A stretch of 64,000 nt of DNA from Granulosicoccus sp045106475 (GTDB taxonomy: Bacteria > Pseudomonadota > Gammaproteobacteria > Granulosicoccales > Granulosicoccaceae), in contig JBGCEO010000045.1 in the NCBI GenBank assembly GCA_045106475.1, positions 35,525-99,524 of the forward strand. Direction: 5' to 3'. The position numbers were made by a program, and so were the translations under genes. How positions within the stretch are numbered: position 1 is the first letter of the stretch; every line of letters starts with the position of its first letter. The notes beneath the pieces are model-generated. The model worked only from the letters and a program-made list of their open reading frames with translations. It had not been told where the DNA came from and ran no database searches. Positions 9,549 to 17,570 of this stretch are shown piece by piece.

Positions 9549-10178
9549 ATGAATGACGTAGCTGCAATTGTCTATATTGTTGATGATGAGCCTGATGTCA
9601 GAAGGGCACTGATTCGATCAATTGAAAAGAAGGGCTACATCGTGCAAGCCTTCGATAGTGCTTATGCGTTTCTTGAGAATTACCCGTCAGGACAAACTGG
9701 TTGTGTGATCCTGGATGTTCGCATGCCGGGAATGAGCGGGCTTGAGCTGCAGGAAGAGCTCCTGCGTCGAGAAATTATTTTGCCCATTATATTTATTTCC
9801 GGGCACGGTGACATCTCAATGTCTGTTCGTGCAATAAAAGACGGTGCCTTTGATTTTCTTGAGAAACCCTATCATGTGGATGCTTTGTTGGAACGAATCG
9901 ATGGTGCCATCGAGGAAAGCCATAGGCGGCAATCGGTGTTCGAATTCGAATTCGCTATAAAGCAACGTTATGACACACTGACATCTCGCGAGCAGGATGT
10001 GATGAAACTCTTGGTTGCTGGAGCTGCAAATGTATCCAACAAGGAAATTGCCCGTGTTCTTTCAATCAGTCATCGAACGGTTGACACGCATAGATCGAGA
10101 ATCATGGACAAAATGCAGGCTCGATCAGTGTCTGAGTTGGTAGAAATGGCAAAGGTCTGTTCGATTTATATAGCCTGA
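9549..10178 (+). CDS. FixJ/TtrR-type response regulator (REC-LuxR HTH)
   Basis: 209 residues. Receiver domain about 6-125 with acidic DDEPD, phospho-acceptor in VILDVRMPGMSG, the ISGHGDISMSVRAIKDGAFDF signature of the FixJ class and the EKPY lysine. The C-terminal LuxR helix-turn-helix is LTSREQDVMKLLVAGAAN...EIARVLSISHRTVDTH. It begins 6 bp after the kinase, so it is the cognate regulator. Likely targets are unknown; no divergent metabolic gene sits beside the operon. Confidence 0.93.
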   Translation: MNDVAAIVYIVDDEPDVRRALIRSIEKKGYIVQAFDSAYAFLENYPSGQTGCVILDVRMPGMSGLELQEELLRREIILPIIFISGHGDISMSVRAIKDGAFDFLEKPYHVDALLERIDGAIEESHRRQSVFEFEFAIKQRYDTLTSREQDVMKLLVAGAANVSNKEIARVLSISHRTVDTHRSRIMDKMQARSVSELVEMAKVCSIYIA

Positions 10179-10399
10179 GTTTTTCGGCCTGATTAGAATT
10201 TTCCTGAAATCGGTAGTCTTACGGATATACAAGCCGTATGTTCTAAATCATGCTACCAATAGGTAACTGATTGCCCTTAACTAAAGCCCCGATTGCTAAA
10301 TTTGGTGCGTAAAAAGTCGATTTTTGCTTAATTTTAAGGAGCGTTGTTTTAGTAATTAATGAGAGGAGATCGTAGTATCCTGTCAGGAGACATTGAGAT

Positions 10400-10762
10400 T
10401 TGGCGACTATTCTGGTGGTAGATGACGATCCCGTCATTCTAAAGGTATTTAAAGAGACTTTAGAGTCGCAGGGGCACGTTGTGGTATCCGCTATGACATG
10501 TATGGAGGTGGAGACTATTTTCAATGAGAAGAGTCAGCCTATAGATTTGATGCTGACCGATTTCCATCTTCCCGATGCTAAGGGTTCAGTGAATATTAAG
10601 CGCGCAAGAAATAACGACAGTGGCACTAAGATTGTGTTGATGTCGTCAGACGCCAGGGCCAAAGAATATGCAGAGCCGGGTGTGCTTTTTATGCAAAAAC
10701 CGTTTAGCCGTTTGATTTTAGAGGAGACTGTTCACTCCCTTCTCAAGTCCGTAAATGCCTGA
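10400..10762 (+). CDS. Single-domain response regulator (CheY-like)
   Basis: 120-residue stand-alone receiver. Acidic pair in ILVVDDDPVILK, phospho-acceptor in LMLTDFHLPDAKG, the VLMSSDA switch Ser and the MQKPF lysine are all present. There is no output domain. The start is TTG at 10400 with AGGAGA at 10385-10390. It is 221 bp from the FixJ-type gene and could take phosphate from the upstream kinase, or serve an unlinked one. Confidence 0.85.
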   Translation: MATILVVDDDPVILKVFKETLESQGHVVVSAMTCMEVETIFNEKSQPIDLMLTDFHLPDAKGSVNIKRARNNDSGTKIVLMSSDARAKEYAEPGVLFMQKPFSRLILEETVHSLLKSVNA

Positions 10763-10819
10763 AAAAATAAATGCGGTGGGCATTTAAACTACCTTGGATA
10801 AAGGGCAATCTAGAAACAA

Positions 10820-11548
10820 TTAGTAGGCGTTTTTGTGTACCCAGCCCGTCAATACGGTTCTAACCAGTATTGAGATATCCTTAGCCAGACTCCAATTGCG
10901 CATGTACTTGCGATCGAGATTGATTCTGGCGATCATACTTTTATTGTCTCGGGTTTCACCTCTGAAGCCCATAATTTGCGCAAGCCCGGTAATGCCCGGC
11001 TTCATTCTGTATCGCGATGGTAGTGATCGGATCACGTACTTGAATTCATCGTCCAGTTTTAACGGGTGTGGTCGAGGTCCGACCAGGGACATCGACCCAT
11101 TGAGCACGTTAATGAGCTGTGGAAGTTCGTCAAGGCTGGTGCGGCGTATAAAGGCACCTACCCGGGTAACTCGAGAGTCAGATTCCACGGCCTGACGAAA
11201 CTGCTGATTTTTTGTGTGTTTCATCGAGCGGAACTTATAGACTGTTATGGGTTTTCTATTTAAGCCGGTACGAATCTGTTTAAACAACACAGGCCCCGAT
11301 GAATCGATACGGACTGCCAGTGCAATGATAAGCATGAGTGGTAAAAATAGCAGTAGTGCGAAGGAGCCGAGGATCAAGTCTTCAGTGCGTTTTACAAACT
11401 GCCCTGTTTTTGATAGAGGACTAGCATATTGATCAGTAGAGTTAATAAAGCTGTCATTCGATGCTAACTCCTGTGTGGTAGGGAGCAGCAGCGGTGGGCG
11501 TGGCTCAACATTGTGGCTAGGAGAAGGCGTGAGAGTGGTATTGTTCAT
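10820..11548 (-). CDS. Exopolysaccharide sugar transferase (bacterial sugar transferase family)
   Basis: Polyprenyl-phosphate sugar-1-phosphate transferase core, 242 residues. A Pro/Ser-rich N-terminus is followed by one hydrophobic segment (about 56-80), then the family motifs GPVLFKQIRTGLNRKP, VYKFRSM, RVTRVGAFIRRTSLDELPQL, NVLNGSMSLVGPRPHP and KPGITGLAQIMG. These enzymes start repeat-unit synthesis on undecaprenyl phosphate at the inner membrane. It lacks the multi-TM N-terminal part of WcaJ-type enzymes. The gene begins only 11 bp after the degenerate GGDEF gene, so the two are probably cotranscribed. No other polysaccharide gene is nearby. Confidence 0.93.
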   Translation of the reverse strand: MNNTTLTPSPSHNVEPRPPLLLPTTQELASNDSFINSTDQYASPLSKTGQFVKRTEDLILGSFALLLFLPLMLIIALAVRIDSSGPVLFKQIRTGLNRKPITVYKFRSMKHTKNQQFRQAVESDSRVTRVGAFIRRTSLDELPQLINVLNGSMSLVGPRPHPLKLDDEFKYVIRSLPSRYRMKPGITGLAQIMGFRGETRDNKSMIARINLDRKYMRNWSLAKDISILVRTVLTGWVHKNAY

Positions 11549-11559
11549 CGACCGAAGTA

Positions 11560-12054
11560 TTACGCTGCTTCTGATGCACCGGGCATATAAGTGGCACCCT
11601 GGTGTGTCAGGTTGGTGTAAACGATTCTGTTTTCTGAGCTGGATTCAAAAGCGTTTTCGTAAGCAATCCCTATTAGCTCGGGTATCGTGGTGTTTACCTG
11701 ATTGAATAGTACTGCTCCTACTGCAATCGTCCACTTTGAACGGGTCGCTGGTAGTTCAAGAAATAAGCTCTGAAAAGATTGGGTCGATATTCTAAGTTTT
11801 TCTTCACTGGTGGAGTGAAGGATCACAGCAAAGCTATCGTTGCTCAATTTTACAATCAGGTCGCTTTCTGAAATCTGGCAGCGCACCCTGTCGGAAAGAT
11901 ATGAGAAATTCCAACCCGCCTGATTATCAAGCTGAGCCTCTCCATCTATCATGCTGCCTTTGACGTAGACTATTCCATGAGTGCTATGCAGCGATGATTT
12001 GTCTGAGAGTCTGCAGAGTAGCTTGAACAGAAGGTAGTCACGATCATCAATCAT
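11560..12054 (-). CDS. Degenerate GGDEF-like protein
   Basis: 164-residue protein resembling the C-terminal half of a GGDEF domain: DLIVKLSNDSFAVIL matches the beta-hairpin that normally reads GGDEF, and TIAVGAVLFN...TIPELIGIAYENAF matches the family's terminal strand and helix. The signature is SNDSF, so cyclase activity is not expected; nucleotide or c-di-GMP sensing, or a scaffold role, is possible. A TTG at 12081 is an alternative start; the ATG at 12054 has GGAA about 8 bp upstream. The gene is directly upstream of the sugar transferase, suggesting that it regulates polymer initiation. The GGDEF assignment is inferred from pattern only. Confidence 0.6.
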   Translation of the reverse strand: MIDDRDYLLFKLLCRLSDKSSLHSTHGIVYVKGSMIDGEAQLDNQAGWNFSYLSDRVRCQISESDLIVKLSNDSFAVILHSTSEEKLRISTQSFQSLFLELPATRSKWTIAVGAVLFNQVNTTIPELIGIAYENAFESSSENRIVYTNLTHQGATYMPGASEAA

Positions 12055-12217
12055 TGGAGCATTCCACGGGTTTCTGATCAACGTTTATAAAGCCAATAAC
12101 TATTGGCAGTTGCGCAGAATAATAATCCACCATTAGACCAGAGGGGGGCGGGAAAAAGTATGCGTACGGTAGCCTAGGTAGCATTACCTACTCATACAAA
12201 CTGCTTGCTCCCAATAC

Positions 12218-13720
12218 CTAGTTCAGAGTCTCCAGGCCTGCCAGGTAATTTTCCGCGACCTCGATGTGAGATTGCTGCTTGTCGCTGTCCATTTTTTGTG
12301 CGTTTCTAACCATCATTGCCCAGCGTGCGTTTCCAGCTAGCTCTTTCTGGTGTTTCAATATCCAGCGCCAAAACAGTCCATCCCAAACAATCGACCATTC
12401 TCCTTTCTTGTAGTTGCTCATTTTCAGCACATAGTTTGAGCCGGAAAAATACGGTTTGGTCGTTATCGCTCCGCCATCGGCGTGTTGGCTCATCGCATAG
12501 ACGTTAGGGACCATAACCCAATCGTAGCTGTCCACAAACATTTCCATAAACCAACTGTAAATATCTTTAGGTGCTATTTCGCACAGGAACATAAAGCCAC
12601 CCAACAGCATAAGGCGTTCTATGTGGTGGCAATAACCGGTACCGAGTACGCGTTCAATCACATCGTCGATGGGATCAATGCCGGTGGTCGCCGAATAAAA
12701 GGCCTGTGGCAATGGCCGATGATGTTGCCAGTTATTGCGTGTGCGCATTGTCACACCGAGGTCGTCGTAGGTTGCACGCATAAACTCTCGCCAGCCCAGG
12801 ATTTGCCGGACAAAGCCTTCAACACTGTTTAGCGGGGTGTCGTGCTTTTCTGCATAAGAAAGTGCTCGTTCGATTACCTGTCCGGGTGTCAGCAGGCCGA
12901 CGTTGAGTAATGGGCTGATGATGCTGTGATGAAGCCAGTTTTGCCCGGCAACCATAGCATCCTCGAAAGGTCCAAATTTGGCGAAACGTTGCTCCAGGAA
13001 TAAATCCAGCCATTGTTCGGCTTGCCGGTGCGTATAGGGATAGTGCCAGTCTGTTAGAGATCCTGGGTGGTCAGGAAACTCTTGCTTAACAGATTCAACT
13101 GCTGAAAGCACGATGGGGTCTGGCTTGATAATCGGCAGCACTGGCAGTATCTCGATTTCTTTGCGGGGCAGTTTTTTGCGGTTGTGTTCGTCAAAACTCC
13201 ACTGACCTCCCGTTGGCGCGTTGTTCTCGACCAGAATACTGTGGCGTTTGCGTTGCCATTGGTAGAAATCTGTCATGAACCAGCGTTTTCGTCCCTTACG
13301 CCATGTACGGTTTTCTTCTGGAGTGTTTATGAATCCCGGATCAGATAATTCAAGCCAGGTCAGTTCGGTTTTGAGTGCAGCATCCCTCAACCGTCGACTT
13401 AAGACGAAATCTGTTATCGAGACTGTGATCAGACGTGTAGCGCCCTCTTGTTTTAAGCGCTTGCAAAGTGTCGGTAGCTGATTGTCCTTGCAGTAGGGAA
13501 TGTACTCTAAGTTTGTCACCCCCGCGCTAACCACTTCGTTAGCAAAATGCCGCATAGTCGCACGATGGTAGGCCAGCTTTTGTTTGTGAAACCGCAATGG
13601 ATATTGGCTATCACCGAAAAAAAGGCTGTCTTCAAGCAGTAATACCTTTTCAACCGGTACCCGTAGAACAGGGTGATCTTTATACAATTGATTGGGGAAC
13701 ACCAGAGCGATCGAAGTCAT
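12218..13720 (-). CDS. Photolyase-related protein (DPRP / bacterial (6-4) photolyase family)
   Basis: 500-residue FAD-dependent photolyase/cryptochrome relative. Family motifs: LVFPNQLYKDHP at the N-terminus, QILGWREFMRATY, GTGYCHHIERLMLLG, NVYAMSQHADGGAITTKPY and SNYVLKMSNY. The best-known members repair (6-4) photoproducts and hold a [4Fe-4S] cluster on four Cys. Here the usual NYCxxC segment reads NYKKGEW (residues 436-442) and the later CPF segment reads WDGLFW, so the cluster is probably absent. It diverges from the DUF2256-photolyase pair across a 111-bp gap, and light- or damage-driven coregulation is likely. Confidence 0.9.
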   Translation of the reverse strand: MTSIALVFPNQLYKDHPVLRVPVEKVLLLEDSLFFGDSQYPLRFHKQKLAYHRATMRHFANEVVSAGVTNLEYIPYCKDNQLPTLCKRLKQEGATRLITVSITDFVLSRRLRDAALKTELTWLELSDPGFINTPEENRTWRKGRKRWFMTDFYQWQRKRHSILVENNAPTGGQWSFDEHNRKKLPRKEIEILPVLPIIKPDPIVLSAVESVKQEFPDHPGSLTDWHYPYTHRQAEQWLDLFLEQRFAKFGPFEDAMVAGQNWLHHSIISPLLNVGLLTPGQVIERALSYAEKHDTPLNSVEGFVRQILGWREFMRATYDDLGVTMRTRNNWQHHRPLPQAFYSATTGIDPIDDVIERVLGTGYCHHIERLMLLGGFMFLCEIAPKDIYSWFMEMFVDSYDWVMVPNVYAMSQHADGGAITTKPYFSGSNYVLKMSNYKKGEWSIVWDGLFWRWILKHQKELAGNARWAMMVRNAQKMDSDKQQSHIEVAENYLAGLETLN

Positions 13721-13831
13721 AGCTAGTTTGTCGAAAACGGTTCAGTTTTTACGGTAACTTACAGGTTCCGATCACCTTAATGTTCGATGAGCGTACATCG
13801 ACGCGAAGTGTAAGCTGTTGAGATTTAAACT

Positions 13832-13981
13832 ATGAAGCGTAACAGCAGGGATACTAAACTATGCCCGGTATGCAATCGGTCCTTTGATAATAGAAAGAAA
13901 TGGGAATCTAGAGGCCTATGGCCTAGCATCCGATTCTGTTCTGAGCGCTGTCGACGCAACGCAAGACGCAAGCCTGCATGA
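13832..13981 (+). CDS. Small DUF2256 zinc-ribbon-like protein
   Basis: 49-residue basic protein (starts MKRNSRDTKLCPVCNRSFD, ends RRNARRKPA). Two Cys pairs, CPVC and CSERC, with KKW between them match the DUF2256 family, whose members are often found beside photolyase or cryptochrome genes. Its TGA overlaps the ATG of the next photolyase (ATGA at 13978-13981), so translation is coupled. Function is unknown; metal binding and a role connected with the photolyase are inferred from motif and context. Confidence 0.85.
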   Translation: MKRNSRDTKLCPVCNRSFDNRKKWESRGLWPSIRFCSERCRRNARRKPA

Positions 13982-15525
13982 ACAAACGGTTTAGCCGTGG
14001 GCTATGGTGGGTAAAACGTGATTTCCGACTCTGTGACAACGAAGCGCTATGTCATGCAATAGAGTTGTGTGACACAGTGGTAGCTCTTTTTATTATTGAG
14101 CCGGCGCTTTGTAAAGCGCCAGAGTCATCGTTTCTCCACTTCCTCGCATGGCAACAAGCGTGTGAGCACTTATCTGAACAATTGGATGCCAAAGGTGGGC
14201 GACTTATAACGCGCGTAGGAAATGCCGCAGATGTATTTGAAGATCTGTACAAACGCTATCAATTTGAAGCGCTTTTTAGCCACCAGGAGACAGGCTCAGA
14301 ATTGACCTACAAGCGCGATTGTCAAATCGTTCGTTGGGCACACTCTCACAAAGTGCCTTGGTTCGAATCTTTCCAGAATGGAGTGGTGCGAGGTTTACAG
14401 AATCGTGATGATCGACAGCCAGTAATTCGAGAGCGTCTGTTCGAGTCACAATCACGAGCAACCCCATCTCAGTTCACTGCTTGGTCGGATACGCCTTCCT
14501 CCGATGCTTGGCCGAGCTTTGAAACGGTCTCTGGGCGATTAAGGGATGAGCGTATTCAAGTGAGAAAACTGCAACCCGTGACTGAGGCGGATGCGCAGAA
14601 GACTTTGCAGGCGTTTCTTTACGATCGAGGCGTTGCATACGCTGGTGGAATCTCGTCCCCCAATACTGCTTTTGCCGCAGGTTCCCGTTTGTCTGTCCAT
14701 TTGGCGTGGGGGACAATAAGTCTTAGACAGGTCTTCACGGCTCTTAGAGTCCGCACTGAGGAACTGGCAAAGCAACCAAATGCCAAAAGCGCTCAGTGGC
14801 GTAAGAGTTTGAATGCGTTTCAGGCACGATTACACTGGCATGACCACTTCATGCAGCGGCTTGAATCCGCTCCTGATATGGAAAGAGCGGCAATTAACCC
14901 TGCCTACCGACACATAGAGTATGGCGATTGTAAACCTGTGCTGCAGGCCTGGATGCAGGGTACAACCGGCTTACCATTGGTTGATGCCTGCGTCAGGTGT
15001 CTGGCAGCAACCGGTTTTCTAAATTTTCGCATGCGAGCGATGCTGGTCACCACGGGTTGCTTTGGTCTGGCCCAAAGTTGGCAGGCACTGCAATATCCAT
15101 TGGCGAGGTTGTTTTTAGACTATGAACCTGGCATTCATTTTTCTCAGATACAGATGCAAGCAGGGGTGGTCGGAATAAATACACTTCGCGTTTACAGTCC
15201 GCACAAGCAATTAGTAGATCATGATCCTCACGGTGCTTTCGTAAAAAAGTGGATACCTGAACTGCGCCCCTTTAGTGCTGATTCCATTAGAAATTACGAA
15301 TCAGAGTCGTTAGGGGATTATCCTGAGCCGATAGTAGATATAAAATCCACGGCAAAAATTATAAAAGACCAGATATACGCGGTGCGCAAAAGCGAACAAG
15401 GGCAAGAGGAAGCTGCAAGGATGCTTGACTTACATGGCTCACGAAAAAGGGCAGCTAGTAATAAAAAAACTGCTGCTAAAAAAAATCAGATACCAGACGC
15501 ACAATTAAAGCTTGATTTTGATTAG
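13978..15525 (+). CDS. Cryptochrome/photolyase family protein
   Basis: 515-residue flavoprotein. N-terminal Rossmann antenna domain with LWWVKRDFRLCDNEAL, and C-terminal FAD-binding domain with GTISLRQVF, LHWHDHFMQRLES, GTTGLPLVDACVRCLAATGFLNFRMRAM, DYEPGIHFSQIQMQAG and INTLRVYSPHKQ. The last motifs are typical of bacterial CPD photolyase or cryptochrome-like proteins. The Lys-rich tail (after about residue 490) is unusual and may bind DNA. The ATG overlaps the stop of the DUF2256 gene. Whether it repairs DNA or senses blue light cannot be told from sequence alone. Confidence 0.93.
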   Translation: MNKRFSRGLWWVKRDFRLCDNEALCHAIELCDTVVALFIIEPALCKAPESSFLHFLAWQQACEHLSEQLDAKGGRLITRVGNAADVFEDLYKRYQFEALFSHQETGSELTYKRDCQIVRWAHSHKVPWFESFQNGVVRGLQNRDDRQPVIRERLFESQSRATPSQFTAWSDTPSSDAWPSFETVSGRLRDERIQVRKLQPVTEADAQKTLQAFLYDRGVAYAGGISSPNTAFAAGSRLSVHLAWGTISLRQVFTALRVRTEELAKQPNAKSAQWRKSLNAFQARLHWHDHFMQRLESAPDMERAAINPAYRHIEYGDCKPVLQAWMQGTTGLPLVDACVRCLAATGFLNFRMRAMLVTTGCFGLAQSWQALQYPLARLFLDYEPGIHFSQIQMQAGVVGINTLRVYSPHKQLVDHDPHGAFVKKWIPELRPFSADSIRNYESESLGDYPEPIVDIKSTAKIIKDQIYAVRKSEQGQEEAARMLDLHGSRKRAASNKKTAAKKNQIPDAQLKLDFD

Positions 15526-15619
15526 CTGCTGCTGTCGAACAAAAGTAGAGGCCGTTTCGTCACCGAAAAAAAACAATATGTACGCAGTTACCGATAGTGT
15601 AGGTTTTAGCTTTTTAATG

Positions 15620-15645
15620 GTAACGGAGGCCGATGCCTCCGTTAC
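15620..15645. terminator. Hairpin terminator between convergent genes
   Basis: Perfect 11-bp stem GTAACGGAGGC / GCCTCCGTTAC with a CGAT loop, then TTTC on the plus strand. It lies 95 bp after the photolyase and 27 bp after the stop of the convergent phosphatase gene, so it may serve both. Confidence 0.7.
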
Positions 15646-15672
15646 TTTCAGACTTGTTAAGTCCAAGCAAGG

Positions 15673-16539
15673 CTATCGAGCGATGTTATCAATCTTCAAA
15701 CGAGCTGGTTGCTGCAGATTAAATCTGTAGCCAAAACGAACAGTGCCGTTTTTGGTGATGATGACTTTCCAGATATCTCCAAAGTCTCGAACTTTACCCT
15801 TGTCATCTTTTGGAAAGCGATTCAGGTCGCCAGGTACTTCAGGATTCGGATTAGTGTTGCCAGTGTTCAAGCCAAGCCCCGTTATAGCATTTTCATATTG
15901 GTCATAACAATCTGAAACGCCTGAACCCATGATGTCGTAGAGAGTGCCGCTGTGTCCCGCTATCAAAATTGTGTCATGACCCTCTGATCGTGCTGATTCT
16001 ATTGCCTGAAGGGTTGAACATTCTGAAGGCGATGTACTTTCGGGGTTGAGTTCGCTAAATTCTGGATTAAGCAAGGTTACGTCGAGGTCTGCCAAGGTGG
16101 CTGTCGGCATAACTGTCTGCTGTGTGCGAGTTTTATGCGTAGCGTAAACGGCATCCAGGCGATCAGTCACGCCTCGATTGTAAAACCAACCCGCTAGCAG
16201 CAGCGCTCGCTCAGTTCCTTGTTTGCTAAGTTCTTCCGCACACTTATCTTCACCACAAATTTCATTCAATACAGTGCCCGCTTCTGTTTGAGTCGCGCCA
16301 GAAACAGTATTAAATTGAACGTTGCCATCTGTGTCTATTGAGCTAGTGTAAACCGGTCCGATATCCATGGTTTCCTGTGTGACCGTTTGTTTCTCGGCGT
16401 GCCGAGTGAAGTAGATAACCAAGCGATTATTGTTATGGCCTTCACTTGCATATGCCGCTGTGGGTGCAAAAGCACTTAGGAGGAGAGCGCTTATAGCTGT
16501 GCTGGCTAGTAGGTTGGTCCGTGTACTCATTAGCTTCAT
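15673..16539 (-). CDS. Secreted histidine phosphatase family protein (copy 2)
   Basis: 288 residues with a signal peptide (MKLMSTRTNLLASTAISALLLSAF...AYA). Paralogue of the gene at 1299-2078: both share HNNNR/HNSNR, YFTRHAEKQTV, a second motif TRTQQTVMPTA or TRQTVQPLA, the second His in AGHSGTLYDIMG or AAHSGTIYKILG, and the tail FGDIWKVII or FGDVWKVVI. It has a longer insert after the catalytic motif and four Cys that may form disulphides. Presumed periplasmic phosphatase; substrate unknown. Confidence 0.87.
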   Translation of the reverse strand: MKLMSTRTNLLASTAISALLLSAFAPTAAYASEGHNNNRLVIYFTRHAEKQTVTQETMDIGPVYTSSIDTDGNVQFNTVSGATQTEAGTVLNEICGEDKCAEELSKQGTERALLLAGWFYNRGVTDRLDAVYATHKTRTQQTVMPTATLADLDVTLLNPEFSELNPESTSPSECSTLQAIESARSEGHDTILIAGHSGTLYDIMGSGVSDCYDQYENAITGLGLNTGNTNPNPEVPGDLNRFPKDDKGKVRDFGDIWKVIITKNGTVRFGYRFNLQQPARLKIDNIAR

Positions 16540-16762
16540 TAATTCTAATACTCAGGAGTTTAAGAAAGAGGGGATAGGCTCAGTGATTGAGCGTGCAGCG
16601 ATTTTAGTGGTCTTGGCCTGCAAAAATCACGGCGCTCCTGCAGAATCGTTGACGTGGTTCTCAGTTCAGATGGATAGGATTGAACAAGCGTGAACTGTTT
16701 GGCTTGTTGGTATGGGTAGATGGTCTGAGTATGAGCGCTGATTGAATTAACAATGACGCTGA

Positions 16763-17560
16763 CTATTCGTCCTTGTTACCTAGACTGAGCAGCGACGAAT
16801 AAAGCCTGCAAAGGGCGTCATTCTCTGCTGGTTCCTGATCCAGTAATCTGTGTGTAAGTAGATTTTGTACTATACCCGTTACCATTGACATCACAAGAAT
16901 TCGAGACGGCTTTTCCCCTGTTAGCGTCAATGGCTTGTTTATCATCAGCCAGGGTGAGCGACCAAATCGACCTGCATCATCAATCGAGCTGTCTGCCCAG
17001 AATACCCAGTTAAGTTGTGGGTGAACCAGTTGTGCTTGGTCTGCAAGCAAGAGGCTTAAATCGATTATCAGAGAATGCCAAACCTTGTGAGTAAAATGCT
17101 CCCCTCGCAGCTGCAGAAGATCTGCTTTGGTGGGGTTATCACCAAGTTTTGATAGAGTTATTTGGCTGGGCTCCACTAAGTCAAAGATCCATTTTTGAAT
17201 CGCTTGCCAGCACTCATCGCTTGCATCTAACTCAATGCCAGCATCCTTCAACATCGATTTGATGATCTTCAGGCGAGTAGTCCGATTGCTCATCAAATGC
17301 TCAAACGCCTGCCGTCCAAACTCTTCGGGCAGATGTTGAATCAATAGAGGTTGGGAAGAGATGAAGGGTGGGTAGTCGTAACGCTCAGCTACTTGAGAGT
17401 GTGCGTCCAGCTCTTGCAAATCATCCCAATGAAAAAGAGTTGACCGAGCCGCAATCGCACGCGGGTTGGTCATTATGAATGGGTCTGCCAACTTTGCAGA
17501 AAAGCTAGCTCTTACTAACCGCCAGGTGTCTGTCAGACTATTGTATCGATATCGGGTCAT
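16763..17560 (-). CDS. Uncharacterised protein, possible partner of upstream glycine-zipper protein
   Basis: About 265 residues, soluble, no signal peptide, no family recognised. The sequence is rich in Trp, Leu and Asp, with segments WQAIQKWIFDL, HKVWHSLIIDLSLLLADQAQL and GRFGRSPWLMINKPL that look like a folded helical/beta cytoplasmic protein. It starts 10-13 bp after the stop of the glycine-zipper gene (in-frame TTG at 17569, ATG at 17560), so the two are almost surely cotranscribed. That position and its soluble character fit an immunity or chaperone protein for the upstream product; this is inference from context. Confidence 0.7.
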   Translation of the reverse strand: MTRYRYNSLTDTWRLVRASFSAKLADPFIMTNPRAIAARSTLFHWDDLQELDAHSQVAERYDYPPFISSQPLLIQHLPEEFGRQAFEHLMSNRTTRLKIIKSMLKDAGIELDASDECWQAIQKWIFDLVEPSQITLSKLGDNPTKADLLQLRGEHFTHKVWHSLIIDLSLLLADQAQLVHPQLNWVFWADSSIDDAGRFGRSPWLMINKPLTLTGEKPSRILVMSMVTGIVQNLLTHRLLDQEPAENDALCRLYSSLLSLGNKDE

Positions 17561-17570
17561 AGCCCCCAAT

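Noticed and set aside
10243..10524. 93-codon minus-strand frame before the receiver gene
   Set aside because: Overlaps the receiver domain gene antisense and has no family features.
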